From the NCBI GenBank assembly GCA_024276015.1, contig JAJRXZ010000073.1, positions 1-52,047 of the forward strand: a stretch of DNA of 52,047 bases, in the 5' to 3' direction. Within the stretch, counting starts at the first letter, position 1; every line of letters starts with the position of its first letter. The notes beneath the pieces are model-generated. The model was not told the origin of the DNA, did no database searches, and saw nothing but the letters and a program-made list of their open reading frames with translations. Below, piece after piece: positions 28,193-37,580 of this stretch. A program made the position numbers and the translations under genes. The DNA comes from Spirochaetota bacterium. Lineage in GTDB: Bacteria > Spirochaetota > UBA4802 > UBA5550.

Positions 28193-28323
28193 AAACGAAA
28201 AGTCTGTAAGCAATAGTGCTTGTGTAAAATTTGATCGTTTACATTTTATAATGGTTATAGTAGGCTGCAGTCCGGATTAAAGATAAATGATCCTGCTGTC
28301 GGCCTCGACTTTTCGTTTTTTTT
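28193..28323 (+). ncRNA. Candidate structured RNA with a closing 12-bp stem and terminator T-run
   Basis: AAACGAAAAGTC (28193-28204) pairs perfectly with GACTTTTCGTTT (28307-28318), and eight T follow (28316-28323). Inside are three hairpins: AAGCA/TGCTT (28208-28221), TGTAAA/TTTACA (28223-28243) and GGAT/ATCC (28274-28293), the last extended by GCA/TGC beyond a bulge. The layout is a multi-branch junction ending in an intrinsic terminator. It may be a small RNA, the leader of the next 62-aa ORF, or an elaborate terminator for the CBS gene. It does not match the conserved cores of riboswitches I know. A further hairpin-prone stretch (CTGG/CCAG, 28340-28363) lies downstream; the rest of 28324-28479 is featureless. 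Confidence 0.5.
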
Positions 28324-28479
28324 GCAGAGGATTTGCTGCCTGGCAAGAGAAAGGATGTTCCAGCCGGCTCTCCGGTGAATAAAATTGTCAAACTTAATAA
28401 AAATGCTGGACAAAAATATTAATCATAATATGGTTGCTTAAGTATTTTCCATTTTATAATATCTTAATCGGGAATAATA

Positions 28480-28668
28480 ATGAAAGCAATATTTATTGGC
28501 AGTAAAAATATCAAAGAGATCGATCTCTTTGATCACTACAAAGACGAAGACTTTATTATGCTGATGAACGAATACTCCATTATGGAGTCCAATGTTGTTT
28601 ATTTCTCCGCGGGAGATGCAAAGATCAAGGAGATCATGATCTGCAAAGAACCTACCTACTCCGTTTAA
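28480..28668 (+). CDS. Small protein of unknown function (62 aa)
   Basis: Starts MKAIFIGSKNIKEIDLFDHY and ends ICKEPTYSV. Nothing matches a family I know. It is acidic with a beta-like opening. The ribosome site is poor (CGGGAATAATA before the ATG). It contains a perfect 24-bp palindrome, which fixes nine of its codons, so the frame may be incidental to a DNA or RNA structure. Gene status is uncertain. Confidence 0.4.
   Translation: MKAIFIGSKNIKEIDLFDHYKDEDFIMLMNEYSIMESNVVYFSAGDAKIKEIMICKEPTYSV
28510..28533. repeat. Perfect 24-bp palindrome inside the 62-aa ORF
   Basis: ATCAAAGAGATC at 28510-28521 is followed at once by its exact reverse complement at 28522-28533. There is no loop, so it suits a dimeric DNA-binding protein more than a hairpin. 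Confidence 0.85.
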
Positions 28669-28725
28669 AAATCATTGCATTCCAATTATCAGTGACGGAA
28701 TAGGATCCGCCGCTGATACGCTTAG

Positions 28726-29130
28726 CTAAACTTCAATTTCCGCAGTAACCCCTGTTAATACTTCCTCTCCTGTCTGTCTTGTTACTTTCAGAGTAACTTT
28801 CGCTCTGTTCTCGATAATTTCATAAACTTCACCTAAAATCGTAACAGTATCTTCAATAAGAACAGGAGCTGAAAATCTGCATTTCAATCTTTTCAGTTTC
28901 CCGGGATCGCCAGTTAGTCCTGTAATGGCTTTTGAACAGAATCCCAGAGTGCACATACCGTGAAGGATAGCTCCCCCAAGACCCACCATTTCCCCGAAAT
29001 CGGGATCGATGTGAATCGGATTAAAATCGCCGGAAGCTCCGGCATAATATATTGCTCTGTACTTATCCGCTTTTTCCTCGGAAGTGAAGGTTAACCCTTT
29101 TTCGATTTTTTTTCTTTCGTCAGATCCCAT
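28726..29130 (-). CDS. MaoC-type enoyl-CoA hydratase, catalytic hot-dog half
   Basis: 134 aa, single hot-dog domain. The hydratase motif reads YAGASGDFNPIHID, with the catalytic Asp and His (GDxNPxH) present. It probably pairs with the next upstream gene (one base between them), which encodes the non-catalytic half, forming a two-subunit R-specific hydratase as in HadAB-type systems. Last gene of the leftward acyl-CoA cluster. Confidence 0.9.
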   Translation of the reverse strand: MGSDERKKIEKGLTFTSEEKADKYRAIYYAGASGDFNPIHIDPDFGEMVGLGGAILHGMCTLGFCSKAITGLTGDPGKLKRLKCRFSAPVLIEDTVTILGEVYEIIENRAKVTLKVTRQTGEEVLTGVTAEIEV

Positions 29131-29131
29131 T

Positions 29132-29569
29132 TTATTTCCTCACCACAAAAGTATAAATTCCTCTGCAGACATTTCTGCCGTGCTGATTCTCTGTTAACAG
29201 CTCAACGGAAAAAATATCCAGCTTCTCCTTAATCCTAATATCTACTATTCGGGAATGAGTGGTAAGCCTGTCACCGGCCTTCACAACTTCATAGAATTCA
29301 TAATCCTGCTCGCCATGTACAAGCATGGCAACATTCAGATTCAACTCTTTATCGGAAAAAACCATCTCCATCAGCTTCACGCCGAAAACTGCAGCAAAGG
29401 TTGGAGGCGCAATGATATCCCCATAGACAGTTTTCTTTGCAAATTCTTCATCAATATAATGGGGATCCGGGTCCTTAATAGCAAGGGCATACTCGCGTAT
29501 TTTTTCTCTGCAAACCTCATACTTAACATGGGGCCACGATTTTCCGATAAATTTTCTGTCAATTGCCAT
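29132..29569 (-). CDS. MaoC-like dehydratase N-terminal-type hot-dog subunit
   Basis: 145 aa. Starts MAIDRKFIGKSWPHVKYEV and contains DPDPHYIDEEFA and PPTFAAVFG, the pattern of the FAS1-like/MaoC_dehydrat_N domain. This half usually binds the acyl chain but lacks the catalytic Asp-His pair. It precedes the catalytic subunit by one base in the same transcript. An AGGAG-like site (CAGGAGTGTCTGTTT) lies upstream. Confidence 0.87.
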   Translation of the reverse strand: MAIDRKFIGKSWPHVKYEVCREKIREYALAIKDPDPHYIDEEFAKKTVYGDIIAPPTFAAVFGVKLMEMVFSDKELNLNVAMLVHGEQDYEFYEVVKAGDRLTTHSRIVDIRIKEKLDIFSVELLTENQHGRNVCRGIYTFVVRK

Positions 29570-29613
29570 AAACAGACACTCCTGAAATCATATTTTAATT
29601 TTTACTCTCGGTT

Positions 29614-31314
29614 CTAAACCTCTAAGCGCAGCTTCTTTTTGTCAATTTTACCAACCGTTGTGAGAGGCAATTCCTCTCTTATTTCTATCATCTTAGGGAC
29701 TTCATAAGCCGCAAGGCTCTCCTTTGCAAAATTCATGATCTCTTCTTTTATTGCTTTCTCATCTTTATTCTCCGAATACTCACGCGTAAGAGTAATATAT
29801 GCTTTGACAAATTCAGACCCGGGCCTGTCAGGATTTGGGACTCCCACAAGCGCAACAGTCTCAATTGCCTTGTGAGATGTGAGTATATCCTCAACCCTTT
29901 TTGAAAATACTTTAAAACCGCCCACAATTATCATATCCTTTGTTCTGTCAACTATATACAGGTATCCCTCTTCATCCTGAATGGCAACATCCCCGGTGTG
30001 CATATAGCCTTCATCGTCAATAGCCTTTTTTGTTTCATCGGGCTTATTGTAATATCCAACCATAACCATAGGGCCCTTTACGCAAATTTCACCGGGTTCT
30101 CCCTCCGCAGCCTCTTTGCCTGTTGAAGGGTCAAGGAGCTTTAATTCCGTATTGATCAGAGGCAGCCCGATTGAACCCAGCTTTTTCTTTCCTTTTGAAG
30201 GATTCATTGTTGTAAGAGGCGAAGTTTCGGTCATACCGTAAACTTCAAGGATCTTTTCCTGTCCCACAATGCTTTCCAGTTCTTTCTGTGAATCTTCGGG
30301 AAAGGGCGCCGCTGCGGAAATACATACTTCAAGATTTGAATGATCCAGAGTTTTAAACTTTGGATCATTCATCAGCAAATAATAGAGAGACGGCACATTT
30401 ACAAGTACAGTGGGCTTATATCTTTCAATCTGATCGCAGATATAATCGGTATCCCTGGGATTCGGGACCAGCACCTGCGTCCATCCCAGAAAAATACAGT
30501 TGGCATTAAAAAAGAGACCTGCAATATGAAAAAAGGGAAACCCCGACAAGGCAATACCTTCCCCGCTTATCCAACCAAGCCACGACTGAACTATGATAAG
30601 GTCAGAAACCGCGTTCCTGTGGCTTAACATGGCTCCTTTGGGACTTCCTGTTGTGCCGCCTGTATACTGCAAATAGGCAATATCATCGGCAGTAACTTTG
30701 ATATCCACTTCCCCGGAAGAAAATTTATTCCCTTTAACAAATTCTTCAAATTTATATACTTCCTTTCCCTGCAGAGGAGTCACATTGCCCGACGGGATCT
30801 TCTTGAGAAGTCTGCCAAGAAAACGTTTTACCGGCGGCAAGAATCCTCCAACACTTGCCGCAACCACCACTTTAAGTTCCGGCAGATTTGACGCGATTTT
30901 CACAAGTCTTCCTGCAAAGATAGCGTCAAGTGTTACAAGCCCCTTTGCATCGGAGTCCTTTAACTGATATTCCATCTCCTCGGTTGAGAGCAGAGGAGAA
31001 ACGCCCGACACAACGCATCCTGCTTTCAAAGTGCCGATCCATGCAATAACATATTCGGGAATATTCGGCAGATTAATTCCAACAACATCGCCTTTTTTAA
31101 AACCGGAAGATAAAAGCATATTGGCAAATCTATTTGAATATTTGTCTATTTCGGCAAAGGTGATCTCAACACCCAGAAAAGAGAGCGCCGCCTTCCCGGA
31201 ATATTTCTTAAAGGTTTCCTTTACTACATCTACATAACTTCTTTCCCATTCTTTCGGATCCAGGTCGTCTATTCCTTCATCGTATGATTTTTTCCAAAAT
31301 TTGTTTGAACCCAT
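29614..31314 (-). CDS. Acyl-CoA synthetase (long- or medium-chain fatty acid:CoA ligase type)
   Basis: 566 aa from ATG 31314, picked because GGAGG lies 5 bases upstream. AMP-forming adenylation enzyme: P-loop YLQYTGGTTGSPKGAML, aromatic/Thr motif YGMTETSPL, hinge GYLYIVDRTKDMIIVGG, catalytic Lys region TVGKIDKKKLR. It activates a carboxylic acid to its CoA thioester with ATP. In the Atu layout the equivalent is AtuH. A 131-base gap separates it from the acyl-CoA dehydrogenase upstream, with an imperfect hairpin (ACGGT/ACCGT, 31345-31372), so it may have partly independent transcription. Confidence 0.92.
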   Translation of the reverse strand: MGSNKFWKKSYDEGIDDLDPKEWERSYVDVVKETFKKYSGKAALSFLGVEITFAEIDKYSNRFANMLLSSGFKKGDVVGINLPNIPEYVIAWIGTLKAGCVVSGVSPLLSTEEMEYQLKDSDAKGLVTLDAIFAGRLVKIASNLPELKVVVAASVGGFLPPVKRFLGRLLKKIPSGNVTPLQGKEVYKFEEFVKGNKFSSGEVDIKVTADDIAYLQYTGGTTGSPKGAMLSHRNAVSDLIIVQSWLGWISGEGIALSGFPFFHIAGLFFNANCIFLGWTQVLVPNPRDTDYICDQIERYKPTVLVNVPSLYYLLMNDPKFKTLDHSNLEVCISAAAPFPEDSQKELESIVGQEKILEVYGMTETSPLTTMNPSKGKKKLGSIGLPLINTELKLLDPSTGKEAAEGEPGEICVKGPMVMVGYYNKPDETKKAIDDEGYMHTGDVAIQDEEGYLYIVDRTKDMIIVGGFKVFSKRVEDILTSHKAIETVALVGVPNPDRPGSEFVKAYITLTREYSENKDEKAIKEEIMNFAKESLAAYEVPKMIEIREELPLTTVGKIDKKKLRLEV

Positions 31315-31445
31315 AATTGCCTCCAATTGATCTTTTTTAACAGCACGGTTTTTCTCTATTTTTAAATACCGTTAAATAGAAATGTTTAACAGTTAGCGAG
31401 GATATTGCAATCAAATTAATTTTAAATCAGCATAAAAATTAGAAA

Positions 31446-32618
31446 TTAATCTTTAAACCTTTTCAAAATTTCTTCGGCAATAAGTATCCTCTGTATTTCA
31501 GAAGTTCCTTCTCCTATTTCACCGAGTTTTGCATCTCTGTACAATCTCTCAACAGTATAATCTTTCATATACCCGTATCCGCCGTGTATCTGAACCGCCC
31601 AGCTTGAGATCTGAGTAGCCGCTTCACTGGCAAAGAGTTTTGCGCAGGAGGCCATAACCGCGGCTTCGGGGTCATTATTATCTTTCATCCATGAGGCTTT
31701 ATATATCATCAGTCTGGATATATCCGTCATGATCATCATATCGGCCAGTTTAAAGGAAACCTCCTGATACCTGTTAATATATCTGCCGAACGCCTTACGT
31801 TCCTCAGCATATTTTTTTGATTCTTCCATACAGGCAACTGCAATACCAAGAGAAACCGTAGCCATACCGATCCTCCCGTACTCAAGAGTCTTCATTGCCT
31901 GTATAAAACCTCTGCCTGTTTCACCGAGAACATCGCTCTCCTTCACTTCGCACTCTTCCAGAAATATCTCCGATGTGGGAGACCCCCTGTATCCCATTTT
32001 GTCGAAGGGTTTTCCTGTTCTCAATCCGGGATTTTCCGCTTCAACAATAAAGGCTGTAACGCCTCTGCCAGGGCCCGCTTCTCTGTCATTATAAGCAAAA
32101 ATTATAAAAACATCGGCAATGGGCCCATTTGTAATAAAGGTTTTTGTTCCGTTTAATATCCAGGTATCCCCCTTTTTTACCGCTGTTGTTGATATTCCCG
32201 CAGCATCGGAACCGGCGCCCGGTTCCGTTAAGCCGAAAGCGCCCATGAGGTCGCCGCTGATAATTCCGGGCAGATACTTTTTCTTCTGCTCCTCAGTGCC
32301 GAAAAGCCTCAGAGGAACGCCGAATAAACCGCAGCTTGCCCCGGCCGATAAAAAGGTAGATGCGCATACCTTTGCCACTTCCTCGCCGGCAATACTCTGA
32401 CTGATCATATCAGCATCCGAGCCCCCGTATTTTTCCTCATGTCCCATACCGGGAAAGCCAATTGCTGCAAGCTTTTTAATATTCTTCTTTATCGTTTTTT
32501 CGACTTCATCGTAAGAAGCTCTGTCCAGTTCCATTGCATGAGGCAGCAGCTCTTTTTTACAGAATGCCGCAAAATTTTCTTTTATCATCTTCTGTTCATC
32601 TGTTAATTCATAATTCAT
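31446..32618 (-). CDS. Acyl-CoA dehydrogenase 1
   Basis: 390 aa, flavoprotein that oxidises an acyl-CoA to the enoyl-CoA and passes electrons to ETF. Family marks: [36 protein letters not shown], and at the C-terminus [18 protein letters not shown], in which the Glu of the usual catalytic (Y/G)EGTSEIQ site is kept. Substrate cannot be read from the sequence; in this cluster a branched medium-chain acyl-CoA (AtuD/Ivd role) is likely. Twenty bases from dehydrogenase 2. Confidence 0.93.
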   Translation of the reverse strand: MNYELTDEQKMIKENFAAFCKKELLPHAMELDRASYDEVEKTIKKNIKKLAAIGFPGMGHEEKYGGSDADMISQSIAGEEVAKVCASTFLSAGASCGLFGVPLRLFGTEEQKKKYLPGIISGDLMGAFGLTEPGAGSDAAGISTTAVKKGDTWILNGTKTFITNGPIADVFIIFAYNDREAGPGRGVTAFIVEAENPGLRTGKPFDKMGYRGSPTSEIFLEECEVKESDVLGETGRGFIQAMKTLEYGRIGMATVSLGIAVACMEESKKYAEERKAFGRYINRYQEVSFKLADMMIMTDISRLMIYKASWMKDNNDPEAAVMASCAKLFASEAATQISSWAVQIHGGYGYMKDYTVERLYRDAKLGEIGEGTSEIQRILIAEEILKRFKD

Positions 32619-32638
32619 AGGACTGTCCTCCTCTCCGA

Positions 32639-33784
32639 TCAGTTCATCAATCTCGATATAATGAGCCGCTGTATCTCCGATGTTCCGCCGCCGATCTGAG
32701 CAAGCTTGGCATCCCGGAAAAATCTCTCAACCGGATATTCATGCATTAAACCGTATCCGCCGAAGATCTGAACCGCTTCGGAAACGGCCTTTAAACCCCA
32801 ATCTCCGATAAAGGCTTTTGCAACGGAAGCCTGGAGATGATTAAGAGGGTGCCCTGTATCTTTCAGGTGCGCCACCCTATACAATGCAAGCCTTGCTCCT
32901 TCGATAATTACTTTAATGTCTGCAATTTTATGCTGTATTGCCTGGAACTTCGCAATGGGCCTGTCAAATTGAGTTCTCTCATTTGCATAACGGGCGCACT
33001 CCTCAAGGATAAACATCAATCCGCCGACAAAGGGCGCCATGATCGTGCTTCTGTCCCACTCAAGGGTCTGGTGAACCATACGGAAACCCGCTCCCGCCTG
33101 ACCAAGAAGATTCTCTTCAGGCACTTCGCAATTATCAAGAAATATCTCAGAAGTAGCCGAAGCTCTTACTCCCATTTTATGAAAAGGCTTCCCTGTGGAA
33201 AATCCTTTGAACCCCTTCTCCACTATAAAAGCCGTTATGCCGGCTTGTTTCAATTTTTTATCAACTGTTGCATATATTACTGCAACATCCGCGACAGGAG
33301 CATTGGTAATGAATGTCTTAGTTCCGTTCAATATCCACCTGTCGCCTTTTTTTGCAGCAGTTGTTTTGATAGAAGCCGCATCTGATCCGGCTTCAGGTTC
33401 GGTGAGCCCCATACATCCGATCCACTCTCCTGAAGCAAGTTTAGGCACATATTTCCTTTTCTGTTCCTCTGTTCCGTTTCTGAATATCGTATCAATACAG
33501 AGATAAGTATGCGCTCCCAGCGCAAGCAGATGCCCTCCGTCAACTCCAGCATGGCCCAGAGCTTCGCCTGCGAGGCAGCATGTTACAACATCGGCTCCCT
33601 GTCCGCCGTATTCTTCAGGGAAAGGCATACCCAGGAGACCCATATCTCCGAGCAGCTTCCATATTTCATAAGAGAATTCCGACTTAAGGTCAGCTTCTTC
33701 GCAAAGTTCAACAATTCTACTCTTTGCATAACGGTAAACAGTATCCCTGAACATCTGCTGTTCTTCGGTAATGCCAAATTCCAT
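32639..33784 (-). CDS. Acyl-CoA dehydrogenase 2, catalytic Glu site altered
   Basis: 381 aa. Family marks: [57 protein letters not shown]. Where most members carry Glu in the EGTSEIQ site it reads GGGTSEIQR. In isovaleryl- and long-chain-type enzymes the base lies on another helix; the corresponding LEWDR here offers a Glu and an Asp. So this enzyme probably belongs to the isovaleryl/long-chain-like branch or uses an unusual base. Co-transcribed with dehydrogenase 1 and TetR (20-base gaps). Confidence 0.92.
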   Translation of the reverse strand: MEFGITEEQQMFRDTVYRYAKSRIVELCEEADLKSEFSYEIWKLLGDMGLLGMPFPEEYGGQGADVVTCCLAGEALGHAGVDGGHLLALGAHTYLCIDTIFRNGTEEQKRKYVPKLASGEWIGCMGLTEPEAGSDAASIKTTAAKKGDRWILNGTKTFITNAPVADVAVIYATVDKKLKQAGITAFIVEKGFKGFSTGKPFHKMGVRASATSEIFLDNCEVPEENLLGQAGAGFRMVHQTLEWDRSTIMAPFVGGLMFILEECARYANERTQFDRPIAKFQAIQHKIADIKVIIEGARLALYRVAHLKDTGHPLNHLQASVAKAFIGDWGLKAVSEAVQIFGGYGLMHEYPVERFFRDAKLAQIGGGTSEIQRLIISRLMN

Positions 33785-33804
33785 TGTTAGCTCCTTTTTA
33801 ATAA

Positions 33805-34413
33805 TTATTTCTTTAAGACAATACTTTTTATATGGTCAATAATTCCGGCGCAGTATTCATCATAATCAAAGGCGTTATTATCTATTACAGACTGAACGAT
33901 CAATCCCTGTATTAATGAAATGATCAACACCGTTGTATATTTTACGTCCAGCTTTTTAAAAACACCCTTTTCTATTCCTTCCTCCAGAATTTTTGAGCAT
34001 TCGTCACGATAGCTTTGAAAAAGTTTTATATTGGCCTTTTTCATTCTTTCGCTTCTGTTGATCTGCGTCCAGAAATCAAAGACCACCGGGAAGTAATCTT
34101 TTTCGTTTTTTACAAGATCAAAGGCATGGGAGATAAATATCTTCAATTTTTCTTCAGGATCGTCCAGATCCTTAATTGCTCTGTTCAGATATTTTTTGAT
34201 ATTGTTATTGATCTCCTTAAGAAGACTCAGCAGAAGATCCTGTTTATTTTTAAAATAATAGTGAACAAGACCGTTGGACAGATTTGCTTCCTTTGCTATA
34301 TCCCTGATCGTAAAATTGTAAAACCCCTTCCGGCTCACAACCTTGTAGGCCGCCTTTATCAACTGAGACCGCCTTAAATTTATTACATCTGTCTTTGTCC
34401 TCTTGCTGTTCAA
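33805..34413 (-). CDS. TetR-family transcriptional regulator
   Basis: 202 aa. N-terminal helix-turn-helix: LIKAAYKVVSRKGFYNFTIR then DIAKEANLSNGLVHYYFKNK, the standard TetR DNA-binding domain. The C-terminal domain (helices from about 65) would bind an acyl-CoA-like ligand. Lying inside the operon (35 bases after the AtuA-like gene), it is the likely regulator of the cluster, acting perhaps at the 38-bp palindrome at 40789-40826. Confidence 0.93.
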   Translation of the reverse strand: MNSKRTKTDVINLRRSQLIKAAYKVVSRKGFYNFTIRDIAKEANLSNGLVHYYFKNKQDLLLSLLKEINNNIKKYLNRAIKDLDDPEEKLKIFISHAFDLVKNEKDYFPVVFDFWTQINRSERMKKANIKLFQSYRDECSKILEEGIEKGVFKKLDVKYTTVLIISLIQGLIVQSVIDNNAFDYDEYCAGIIDHIKSIVLKK

Positions 34414-34448
34414 AATATATCCTCTTTGCTCAGGTTTAAATTAGGATC

Positions 34449-36209
34449 TTATTTTACCAATGATCCGGGGACTTCTATTATTTTTGCTCTTACGTATTCG
34501 CCCAGCGTTTTTGCCTGCGGATCGCTTCTTACCGATGCGGCAACGCCGTGGCCCAGTATACCCATTATATAAAAATTCACCGCAAGGAGATTATCAAACT
34601 CATAACGCTCAATTTCGAAATCTTTCAAATCGGATACCAGCTCTTTCAGCTTATGTACAGTTAAAAAATATTTAAGAAAACCGTAAGCTTCACGCGTCTT
34701 TGCCCATAGACCCAGATTTGCGTTTCCTCCTTTATCGCCCGACCTTGCTGCAAATAATCGTCCCAAAGGAACAGATGTCATCTTTTCATGGCCTAATTGA
34801 GGAATATCGATTACAGCAGGCTCAACATGGCCGGCATTCTTTTCGGCAATTACCTCATTAATCGTAAACTCTCTCCCGCCTATTGTGACCTTCTGTGAAA
34901 TATGCTTTTTCGATATCAGAGCAGGCCAATGTTTTACAGCCGGCGTGCTTCCTGTGGGAGGAGCGGTCAGCGTAAATCCCGGTATAGTGGCAAGGGCCAT
35001 CTCAACGATCTTACCGGAAAACAACCTTCCCACCTTTTCTCCGTCATTATCCATCAGAGAAATTTTCAGATATGCAAAGGACTCTTCATTCATTTGGGGA
35101 TTTTCTTTATCCGACCTTATTAATTGAACATGAGCCAGATCAAATTTATCTTTTCCGCCCAGGTTTTCAAAGAGGGTCTCTTCCACTATTTCGGCCTTTT
35201 TTTCAATATCGAGACCTGTTAATATTACGGTCATTGAATTTCTAAAACCGCCCAGGACATTTATACAGACCTTAGTTGTGTCTGTGGGAGCCTCGCCCCG
35301 AACACCCCTGACATAGACCCTGTTTTCACCCTGCTGAGATATATCGATGGTATCAAACCTGGCTGTCACATCGGGGGTTAAATACCGGTGTCCCCTTATT
35401 TCATAGAGAAGCTGGGCAGTAACGGTACCAACGGAAACAAGACCTCCTGTTCCGGGATGTTTTGTTATTATAAAAGATCCGTCGCTATACATTTCCGCAA
35501 TGGGGTATCCGATATTCTTAAATGACGGGACTTCTTCAAAAAAGGAATAATTTCCTCCGGTGGCCTGAGCGCCGCACTCAATAATGTGGCCTGCTGCAAC
35601 AGCGCCGGCCAGCTTGTCCCACTCCTCTTTATCCCAACAGAACTTCCATGCCGACGGCCCGATCACCAGCGCAGCATCTGCAATTCGGCCTCCCACCGCA
35701 ATATCCGCTCCTTCTTCAAGCGCTTTTGCAATCCCCCATCCGCCAAGATAGGCATTTGCAGAAATGGGTTTCGCGCCTGCGCTCTCTAAGCTTATTCCCT
35801 TATCGAGATGAATAAATTCTTCGCCCTTATTCTGAAGCTCGCCCATGCGGGGCATAAGATCGTCGCCTTCTATACAGGCTATATTCGGTTTTAATCCCAG
35901 TTTCTGAGCGATCTTCTCAAGCTCTAATACAAGCCCTCGGGGATTGAGCCCTCCGGCATTGGCAACAACCTTAATGTTTCTATCAAGACATTCCCCCATT
36001 ACCTCTTCCATCTGTTTCAGGAATGAGGCAACATATCCTCCGTCAGGATTTTTGAGACGTTTTTTCAGAAGAATTGCCATTGTAAGTTCGGCAAGATAAT
36101 CTCCTGTGAGAATATCAATCCTGCCGCCTCTTACCATCTCCTTTGCAGCGCTTAAACGGTCGCCCAGAAAGCCGCTGCAGTTGCCTATTATTAATTTTTT
36201 TTTATCCAT
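34449..36209 (-). CDS. atuA: AtuA-like protein (DUF1446), acyclic terpene utilisation family
   Basis: 586 aa. Begins KKLIIGNCSGFLGDRLSAAK and continues through VVANAGGLNPRG, NAYLGGWGIAKALEEGADIA and GGRIADAALVIGP, the conserved DUF1446 pattern; the last 100 residues (PLGRLFAARSGDKGGNANLG onward) are the smaller C-terminal AtuA domain. In Pseudomonas atuA heads the acyclic terpene cluster and is essential for growth on citronellol, but its reaction is not known. Length normal. Its presence, with the split acyl-CoA carboxylase, is the best pointer that this cluster handles a methyl-branched substrate. Confidence 0.9.
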   Translation of the reverse strand: MDKKKLIIGNCSGFLGDRLSAAKEMVRGGRIDILTGDYLAELTMAILLKKRLKNPDGGYVASFLKQMEEVMGECLDRNIKVVANAGGLNPRGLVLELEKIAQKLGLKPNIACIEGDDLMPRMGELQNKGEEFIHLDKGISLESAGAKPISANAYLGGWGIAKALEEGADIAVGGRIADAALVIGPSAWKFCWDKEEWDKLAGAVAAGHIIECGAQATGGNYSFFEEVPSFKNIGYPIAEMYSDGSFIITKHPGTGGLVSVGTVTAQLLYEIRGHRYLTPDVTARFDTIDISQQGENRVYVRGVRGEAPTDTTKVCINVLGGFRNSMTVILTGLDIEKKAEIVEETLFENLGGKDKFDLAHVQLIRSDKENPQMNEESFAYLKISLMDNDGEKVGRLFSGKIVEMALATIPGFTLTAPPTGSTPAVKHWPALISKKHISQKVTIGGREFTINEVIAEKNAGHVEPAVIDIPQLGHEKMTSVPLGRLFAARSGDKGGNANLGLWAKTREAYGFLKYFLTVHKLKELVSDLKDFEIERYEFDNLLAVNFYIMGILGHGVAASVRSDPQAKTLGEYVRAKIIEVPGSLVK

Positions 36210-36260
36210 ACTTAGTCATAAATCCTTACAAACAATCTTACGATCAATAATTCAAAACTC

Positions 36261-37031
36261 TTATCTCCCCTTGAACAGAGGTTCTCTTTTCTCTAAAAAT
36301 GCCGTTATGCCTTCAACCGCATCTTCAGTTGAAGCAACATCAAAAAGCTTTTCAGAGAGAAAATCAACGGCATCTTCAAAGGACATATCTTCCATTTTAT
36401 AGAAAGCTTCCTTGCCTATTTTAATCCCGATGGGACTTTTGGCGGCAAGTTTCTTTACTGTTTCGTTTACTTCATTGTCAAAATTCTCAGGCGGAACCGA
36501 TCTGGTTATGAGGCCCATCTCAGCAGCTCTGTCTGCGCTGATCTTCTCGCCCAGTAATATCATCTCCATGGCCTTTTTTCGCGGGACATTCCTAAAAATA
36601 AGTGCGCCTATCATCATAGGCCAGAGACCCACATTGACTTCGGGAGTTCCGAATTTTGCGCTGCTCTTTGCTATGGCTATGTCCGAAGCAAGAACCAACC
36701 CGGTTCCTCCTGCAAGGCAGTATCCGTTTATTCTTGCCACAGTAGGTTTAGGGAAGGATGCAAGCCTTTTTAAGAGCTTCGCATAATCGCCGAAGGCTTC
36801 CTTTCCCTTGTCGCTCATTGCATTGCCGAGATTTGCGCCTGAGCTGAAGGCCTTTTGGCCCGAACCTGTAATTACAATAACTCTTACATTTTCATCCTTT
36901 TGCGCTTCATCCAGATAATTAAGAAATTCTTTTATCAGCTCCGGAGTAATTGAATTCCTCTGTTCTTCCCTGTTAATTGTGATCGTTGCGGCATTGTTTT
37001 CAACATCGTATAAAAGCAAATTGCTACTCAT
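36261..37031 (-). CDS. Enoyl-CoA hydratase/isomerase family protein
   Basis: 256 aa from ATG 37031, with GGAGG eight bases upstream. Crotonase fold: oxyanion-hole pair at SSGANLGNA-like segment and GYCLAGGTGLVLASDI. One catalytic Glu position is uncertain by eye (VNVGLWPMMIG replaces the common PE..LG..P form), so it may be an isomerase or the methylglutaconyl-type hydratase (AtuE/LiuC role). Its start overlaps the end of the biotin-carrier gene by 8 bases, so the two are translationally coupled. Confidence 0.9.
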   Translation of the reverse strand: MSSNLLLYDVENNAATITINREEQRNSITPELIKEFLNYLDEAQKDENVRVIVITGSGQKAFSSGANLGNAMSDKGKEAFGDYAKLLKRLASFPKPTVARINGYCLAGGTGLVLASDIAIAKSSAKFGTPEVNVGLWPMMIGALIFRNVPRKKAMEMILLGEKISADRAAEMGLITRSVPPENFDNEVNETVKKLAAKSPIGIKIGKEAFYKMEDMSFEDAVDFLSEKLFDVASTEDAVEGITAFLEKREPLFKGR

Positions 37032-37551
37032 TATTCGCCCCTCCTTCATTGTCTTTTTCAATATCAACAAGTATCTGTCCCGGCATCACTTTGTCTCCTT
37101 CGCCGGCATTAACGCGGATTACTGTGCCGTTAAAAGGCGCAGTTAATGTTGTTTCAAGTTTCATAGCCGACACCACAACTACCCCCTGATCTTTTTTCAC
37201 CCTGTCTCCCTCCTTTACCATTATCCTTACAATTACCGCCGGCATGGGGGGAGTCACCGTCTGAGGGACATCACGGGATATTCTTTCCTTCGGTCTTTTT
37301 TTGTCGGTTTTTTCAGCATCTTCGATCAAATAAGCGACCCCGTCGATTACAACAGATTTACTATCCCTGTTCCGGACGATATAAGCATTTATCCCTCTGC
37401 CCATTATATTCAGATAGATCCGGTTATCGTCAATTCGTTCGAAACGAGCCTCATGCTCTATCCCGTTAAAACTGATCTTTAAATGCTTATCATCAATTTT
37501 ATTCGATTCAACAGTATAAATATCTCCATTGATTTTAAGTTTATACTCCAC
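37024..37551 (-). CDS. Biotin carboxyl carrier protein of an acyl-CoA carboxylase
   Basis: 175 aa. The C-terminal 75 residues form the biotinyl domain, with the modified Lys at 131 in SAMKLET (usual AMKM, here AMKL) and the mirror half beginning VMPGQILVDIE. The N-terminal part (1-95) is a beta-rich linker as in the BT domain of fused carboxylases. In Pseudomonas AtuF the carrier is fused to biotin carboxylase; here it is a separate gene 29 bases after biotin carboxylase. Stop overlaps the hydratase start. Confidence 0.9.
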   Translation of the reverse strand: MEYKLKINGDIYTVESNKIDDKHLKISFNGIEHEARFERIDDNRIYLNIMGRGINAYIVRNRDSKSVVIDGVAYLIEDAEKTDKKRPKERISRDVPQTVTPPMPAVIVRIMVKEGDRVKKDQGVVVVSAMKLETTLTAPFNGTVIRVNAGEGDKVMPGQILVDIEKDNEGGANNE

Positions 37552-37580
37552 ACTAAATCTCCATACTGATTAATTTTTTC

